Source: Lichtheimia corymbifera B2541 (lineage: Eukaryota > Mucoromycota > Mucoromycetes > Mucorales > Lichtheimiaceae). Taken from it: DNA of 64,000 nt. A program made the translations under genes and the position numbers. The notes under the pieces were generated by a model, which saw only the letters and a list, made by a program, of their open reading frames with translations, was not told the DNA's origin and made no database searches. The DNA is taken from the NCBI GenBank assembly GCA_000697475.1, contig JNEU01001143.1, positions 155,888 through 219,887 on the forward strand, written 5' to 3'. Below are positions 59,801 through 64,000 of the stretch, one piece after another (the stretch's first letter is position 1; the number at the start of each line of letters is the position of its first letter).

Positions 59801-62284
59801 ATACTTAGCCTGTCAAAACGAATATGCATGATCTATGCAAGAGCATCACAACAGCCCCACCATTTCGATCCTCCACCAGCACCACCCATGCATATGATAC
59901 GTTGGATGTCCACACCGAAAAGTTGCGTTTTGGTTATGAAGGGATTTTGGAAACTGTGCGGAGCTCCTTGGATATAACACGAACACCAGAGCTAACTGTG
60001 CCTGATCGCCCTGATTTAAGGTAAATGGCATGTTGTACTTGATCAAAACATGGAAGCTGAACATTCTTTTCTAATAGTGACGCTGATATATCTGCTGAGC
60101 ACCAGACACATATGATGAATCTCTTGCAACGTACTGCAGCTCTTTCAGTGGGAAGGGGCATTTATGGATTTGGAACCTACATACCCGATTTGACAAAGGA
60201 CTTTCCTATCGAATCCATCAATCTCTCAGCAAAGCTACTTCCTTTACGCACCATAGTCACTGCAGATGATCGGCATTGGGCACCCGAGTACTTTGATTGG
60301 CCTCGTTTTCACAATGGAGTAGCAGCAGGTCTACAGATATCACCGAGTTGCCGAGTAGGTGGATCATGGATTGACTTTTGCAACCGAGAAGAAGAATTAC
60401 GACCAGAACATGGCGGATTTTTACTTGCGTTGGGTTTAAACGGCAATTTGAGAGATCTTCCTCTGATCAGTTGGTATCGTTACATGACACAACCATGCGA
60501 ATTAGCCACCACAGGATTTGTGCTTGGCCTAGCAGCAGCCTATCGAGGAACAAAAAACAGCAAAGTGACCAAACTTCTTGCAGTTCATGTGCCAGCACTT
60601 TTACCTTCCGGTTCCACTACACTCAACCATTCAATCGCCATCCAATCTACGTCCCTTGTCAGCCTTGGTTTGGTTTTTATGGGCTCGTGCGATAGATTGA
60701 TGAGTTCGGTGATGGTGGCCGAAATTGAGAGATACGCCGATGCCAATCCATCCACCCTGGAAGCCAATTTTGAAGGCTGTGCACTAGCCGCAGGATTTGC
60801 TCTTGGATTTGTGACACTTGGACGCGGTGATGAATCAGCTGGCTTATTTGATCTTCATCTCAAAGACAAGTTATCCCGGTTAATGCTAGGGCAGACAACA
60901 TTATCGACGACCACCACGGGAACAAGGGAACAACTTACAACAGCACAAGGAAAGCATACAACAACAGCATCATCATCACATCATCACGACAATGGATACA
61001 AATCATCACATGATAAACTTTCCGAGCCAGCTGCCAAACCTATCAACCTTGATGTCACTTCACCAGGAGCTACCATTGCACTCGGTTTAATGTATATGAG
61101 GACAAATAACATTCGCGTGGCTGAATCCATCGATGTATTGATGACTCGACCTTATCTCAACTACATTCGACCCGATCTTTTGCTGCTACGCATTGTGGCT
61201 CGAAATATGATCATGTGGAATAGCATTCAGCCTACGGATGAGTGGATCGACAGCCATATCCCTGAATTCATCAACCACGACGTTAACCAAGTGGATACAA
61301 CACGTTCTTCTCAGTTGATTGAGGCATCAAAACAAGCCATGTACAATATCATCAGCGGTGCATGTTTAAGCCTTGCCCTTCGATTCGCAGGATCTGACAA
61401 CAAACAAGCGTTCCAATGTTTATTACGTCGTCTGGATAATCTGATGAGAATATCGAATATGACAGGTATGATCAAGTACATCGAATCCATGTATATATAC
61501 ATGGCTAACAATGCTATGATGCTTAGCCGTTGGTTTCCAAGAAAACATTACACGAAGCGTGGTGCGATCATGCGTTGGGGTGGTGGCAACAGCAGCAGCA
61601 ATGGTGGTTGCAGGGACGGGCAATCTGGATTTACTTTCACGCCTCAAGACTTTGCATGGTCGTGTAGGTCCACACACGCGATATGGTGATCATATGGCAG
61701 CACATATGGCGATGGGCCTTTTATTTGCAGGATTGGGTGGTTATACATTGAGCTCGTCCATGGAAGCTACTGCAGGCCTGCTTTGTGCCTTTTATCCATT
61801 TTATCCTATTTCACCGGATGATAATCGATATTACTTGCAAGCGTTTCGTCATCTTTGGGTCATGTCGATGGATGTGCGGTGGCTGATGCCTTTGGATGTG
61901 GACACTGGGAAACCGTGTCGAGTACCTCTTTTGGTCAATGTACAACAGGATGAACCATGGCTCCCAGAGCAAGTAACACGAGAAATGCGGATATTTGCAC
62001 CAAGTGTTCTTCCAAGCTATACCCTTGTCAAATCTATCAGACTCGACAGCTCCCGTTATTATCCATTGTGTCTCAAGTTAGATGGAGGTCCTTACCAAAA
62101 AGCGGTGACAAATTCTGGCATGTTATATATCCAAAGGCGACCTGGATGTAAAACCCATGATGAGGTAAGTTCAAAAGTTTTATAGTATATAAGAGAATCA
62201 GCTTACTTAAACACGTTTTCGCTGCTGCAGTGCCCTGAAGATAATATTCCATTGGATGGTGTTATGTCATTGAAGATCGATTAG
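56872..62284 (+). CDS. APC1: Anaphase-promoting complex subunit 1
   Basis: Largest scaffold of the APC/C ubiquitin ligase. The start at 56872 reads MLKSMGEFCPYGRRHTA. The N-terminal WD40-like part includes EEELYVDGSTVIWSRGG, HIVKSFKFEL and a disordered Ser/Lys loop (IAT-TPPPLTRKDSLAQF), then RKHARDTVFLAHDNDG. The C-terminal half has proteasome/cyclosome repeats: FHNGVAAGLQISPSCR, FLLALGLNGNLRDLP, ATTGFVLGLAAAYRGTKN, VSLGLVFMGSCDRLMSSVM, GATIALGLMYMRTNN, MVVAGTGNLDLLSRLK, and HMAMGLLFAGLGGYTLS. An apparent frame change near 61560 is resolved by a 61-bp intron (61466-61526), joining to AVGFQENITRSVVRSCVG. The last exon (after GTAAGT at 62165) ends MSLKID with TAG 62282-62284. About 1,650 residues. 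Confidence 0.93.
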
Positions 62285-62591
62285 TATATATACACACACA
62301 CATACATCAATGATATAATAAATGTCTATGCAAATGGACTATGCTCTACCGATGGCAACACAAGAGATGGGAGCGTGCATGAAGAATATTAGTTAATCTT
62401 GGAAGGAAACTTTAAATTTTGTACCAGGAATCATTGATGGGTAACACAAAGTTTGCAATGGTGGAACATATGGACATGATAGAAAACAAATTACGTTTCA
62501 TTGTTCAGGGTATACTACAGAACATTTTACAGTTGCAACTATATATATACACGCAACACAATGGGAATTCAGGAGAGGGGATGAAAGTATA
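62285..62591. other. Intergenic between convergent genes
   Basis: AT-rich 3' flanks with (TA)/(CA) runs near 62284-62305. No gene. Confidence 0.5.
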
Positions 62592-63482
62592 TCAACAACG
62601 AGTCAAGCCGGGAGTTGCAGGCAGTTCCTCTTTGCCGGGAGGAGAAAGCATTTTGCTTGTTTTGGACATGCGACGTTTCCATGAGAGGCTCAGAGATGAT
62701 TTGCGAAAATGAAACATCTTTTTAGGCGATGCTGGAGCAGCATGATTGTTGTTGTTGGTGTTATTTGAATCATGGTGGTGGTGGATGAAATTGGCTGTTG
62801 AATGTGGGGTGGAAGGTGGTTGTTGAAGTTTCTTTTCGTATTCGTGCAACTGATACAAAAGACTGAGATTGGGGTTGATGCCAGGTGCCCGCACCTTGAC
62901 ATAATCGTAAGCCTCTTGCATCGGTAGTTGTAATCGCGTCATGATATACGCAATGACCACAGTGGCAGAACGCGCTACACCACATTGACAATGAACCAGA
63001 ATGGTATAACCAGCATCACGTGCCTGATCAATGGCTGCAATAGCTGCATCAAGCTCATGTACGAGGTTATCCTGGTTATGTTTCCAGGGTATTTTTTTAT
63101 ACACAAAGGATTGTTGATGAAATCGTGTCGGGCTGGTAGTACTGTTATTGTTGTTATCAAAGAAAAATCGTGGTGAGGAAGGAGACATGTCAAAAACATT
63201 GGTGGCAATGGTATGAAGACTGGATGCAATGCTGCTGGCAGTGGATGTGCGAGAAAGGGAAGGTGATGGTAAAGGTGGTCGCTCCAAAATCTCTTCGAAT
63301 GTTGTGAATTGCTGCTCCTGAGGATGAACCACTTCCTCAGCAACGTTTAACATGCATTGTACAGAAAGCTGTCGTAACATTTCCAAATCAAGCGTGTTTC
63401 TTTCTGCACCAAGATAAAGTTGTGGTAAAATGCGTGAGGGTCCATGTTGATAAGGATCGTAATGTGATGTTTCGAATTCCAT
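62592..63482 (-). CDS. Dual-specificity protein phosphatase (MAP kinase phosphatase type)
   Basis: Single exon, 296 residues from MEFETSHYDPYQHG. The DSP fold has ILPQLYLGAERNTLDLEML, CMLNVAEEVVHP and KKIPWKHNQDNL. The catalytic loop is VHCQCGVARSATVV (HCx5RS with Cys and Arg present), then YIMTRLQLPMQEAYDYVK and APGINPNLSLLYQLHEYE. A Ser/Thr-rich insertion of about 75 residues splits the fold between NVAEEVVHP and KKIPW. The C-terminus is Asn/His-rich, then basic (RKSSLSLSWKRRMSK). This layout resembles yeast Msg5/Pmp1-type MAPK phosphatases. The start at 63482 is preferred; the in-frame ATG at 63509 adds nine residues that may belong to adjoining transposon-derived DNA. The target kinase is unknown. 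Confidence 0.9.
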   Translation of the reverse strand: MEFETSHYDPYQHGPSRILPQLYLGAERNTLDLEMLRQLSVQCMLNVAEEVVHPQEQQFTTFEEILERPPLPSPSLSRTSTASSIASSLHTIATNVFDMSPSSPRFFFDNNNNSTTSPTRFHQQSFVYKKIPWKHNQDNLVHELDAAIAAIDQARDAGYTILVHCQCGVARSATVVIAYIMTRLQLPMQEAYDYVKVRAPGINPNLSLLYQLHEYEKKLQQPPSTPHSTANFIHHHHDSNNTNNNNHAAPASPKKMFHFRKSSLSLSWKRRMSKTSKMLSPPGKEELPATPGLTRC

Positions 63483-63533
63483 TTTGTGAGGAGTAGGGGT
63501 CCTCAACATAATCGCATAATCGAAAAAATCGCG

Positions 63534-63563
63534 GTTCGATTCGATTCGATTCGATTCGATTGG
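63534..63563. repeat. (TTCGA)n pentanucleotide repeat
   Basis: Five to six TTCGA units within a wider AATCG-rich block (63505-63625) next to the hAT fragment. Confidence 0.85.
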
Positions 63564-63768
63564 GTGTTGAAAATCGATATAATCGAGCTGCGATTATTTG
63601 CAAGAATCGAAGAATCGAGCGGGTATTTAGCCTTACAATAATACTGATATTTATGTATATGATATAATAAACAATAACCAATACTAATACTGCTTCGCTA
63701 CACTATTGCTATTACTGGATACTGCGAATGGGAATGGGAATGCGAATAGCGAATGTAGCTTATACTAA

Positions 63769-64000
63769 TCATGTTTCATGTATACCATCAAAGAATGATT
63801 GCCATGATCCTAACAGCATAAGCTGTTTAATGGTGTCTGGTGCAAGCCTGTTGCGTGTGTGTGGAAGCATCAATCTGGTAGCTGAGAAACAACGTTCTGA
63901 TGGTGTGGATGTAGCTGGGATTGCAAGATAACGTGCAGCCATACGGGATAAATTTGGCCAACGTATAGCCGATGATTCCCAAAACAATAGCTCTTGGGGC
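63769..64000 (-). mobile_element. hAT-family transposase, C-terminal dimerisation domain (partial)
   Basis: The minus strand encodes WPNLSRMAARYLAIPATST, PSERCFSATRLMLPHTRNRL and TIKQLMLLGSW, then a stop near 63769. This is the conserved hAT C-terminal dimerisation region (IPATSxxSERxFS...RxxL...). The frame is open to the right edge, so the rest of the element lies outside the window. It could be an intact element or a fragment. The AATCG-rich DNA at 63505-63625 would be its 3' subterminal region. Confidence 0.85.

Noticed and set aside
61466..61700. Apparent frameshift in APC1
   Set aside because: A 61-bp GT-AG intron at 61466-61526 restores one frame through a conserved PC repeat, so no break is needed.

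Overview
The window is nuclear DNA of a filamentous fungus, most likely an early-diverging Mucoromycota (Mucorales-like) genome. I infer this from dense protein genes on both strands with many 50-100 bp GT-AG introns, a fungal ATP sulfurylase carrying an APS-kinase-like tail, a CRH-type GPI-anchored GH16 wall enzyme, a yeast NHA1/Sod2-type Na+/H+ antiporter, a metacaspase, and genes often missing from yeasts (Rab18, citramalyl-CoA lyase, a GATOR2 WDR24 homologue). The species cannot be read from the sequence. Coordinates of spliced genes run from start codon to stop codon; introns were inferred by joining frames at splice sites.

Layout. 1-5.4 kb: 3' end of a RhoGEF, a CLYBL-like lyase and ATP sulfurylase, all on +. 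5.8-9.2 kb: a TBC-domain protein and a metacaspase on -. 9.7-14.0 kb: a gene-free foldback structure with two diverged inverted arms of about 1.25 kb around a core of 175-bp stem-loops and a 254-bp perfect palindrome. 14.5-22.3 kb: Sea2/WDR24, a cation/proton antiporter, a FAR-17a/AIG1-like membrane protein and ribosomal protein uL23, all on -. 22.4-26.6 kb: a Gln-rich protein (-) divergent from a WW-domain protein (+). 26.9-31 kb: Rcl1 and Rab18 (+), ribosomal protein uS9 (-). 31.9-39.5 kb: Pcf11 (+), then ubiquilin/Dsk2 and a secreted S41 peptidase (-). 40.9-43.6 kb: an RGS domain fused to an AIFM2/FSP1-like oxidoreductase (+). 43.9-51.2 kb: the largest TFIIIC subunit (+). 51.3-55.0 kb: a CRH-type transglycosylase (-) and a CorA/Mnr2-type Mg2+ transporter (+). 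55.77 kb: tRNA-Thr(AGU) (-). 56.9-62.3 kb: APC1 (+). 62.6-63.5 kb: a dual-specificity phosphatase (-). The right edge holds the C-terminus of a hAT transposase (-).

Most genes are housekeeping and the neighbours do not form a pathway cluster. Themes that recur are RNA synthesis and processing (Pcf11, TFIIIC, Rcl1, two ribosomal proteins, one tRNA), signalling and small GTPases (RhoGEF, TBC, Rab18, RGS fusion, phosphatase) and growth control or proteostasis (GATOR2, ubiquilin, APC/C, metacaspase). The strongest candidates for something new are the RGS-oxidoreductase fusion and the foldback element. Secondary points are a TBC domain lacking the usual glutamine finger, two 56-bp GC-AG introns, and GGATGGAT-type repeats in the first introns of both ribosomal protein genes.
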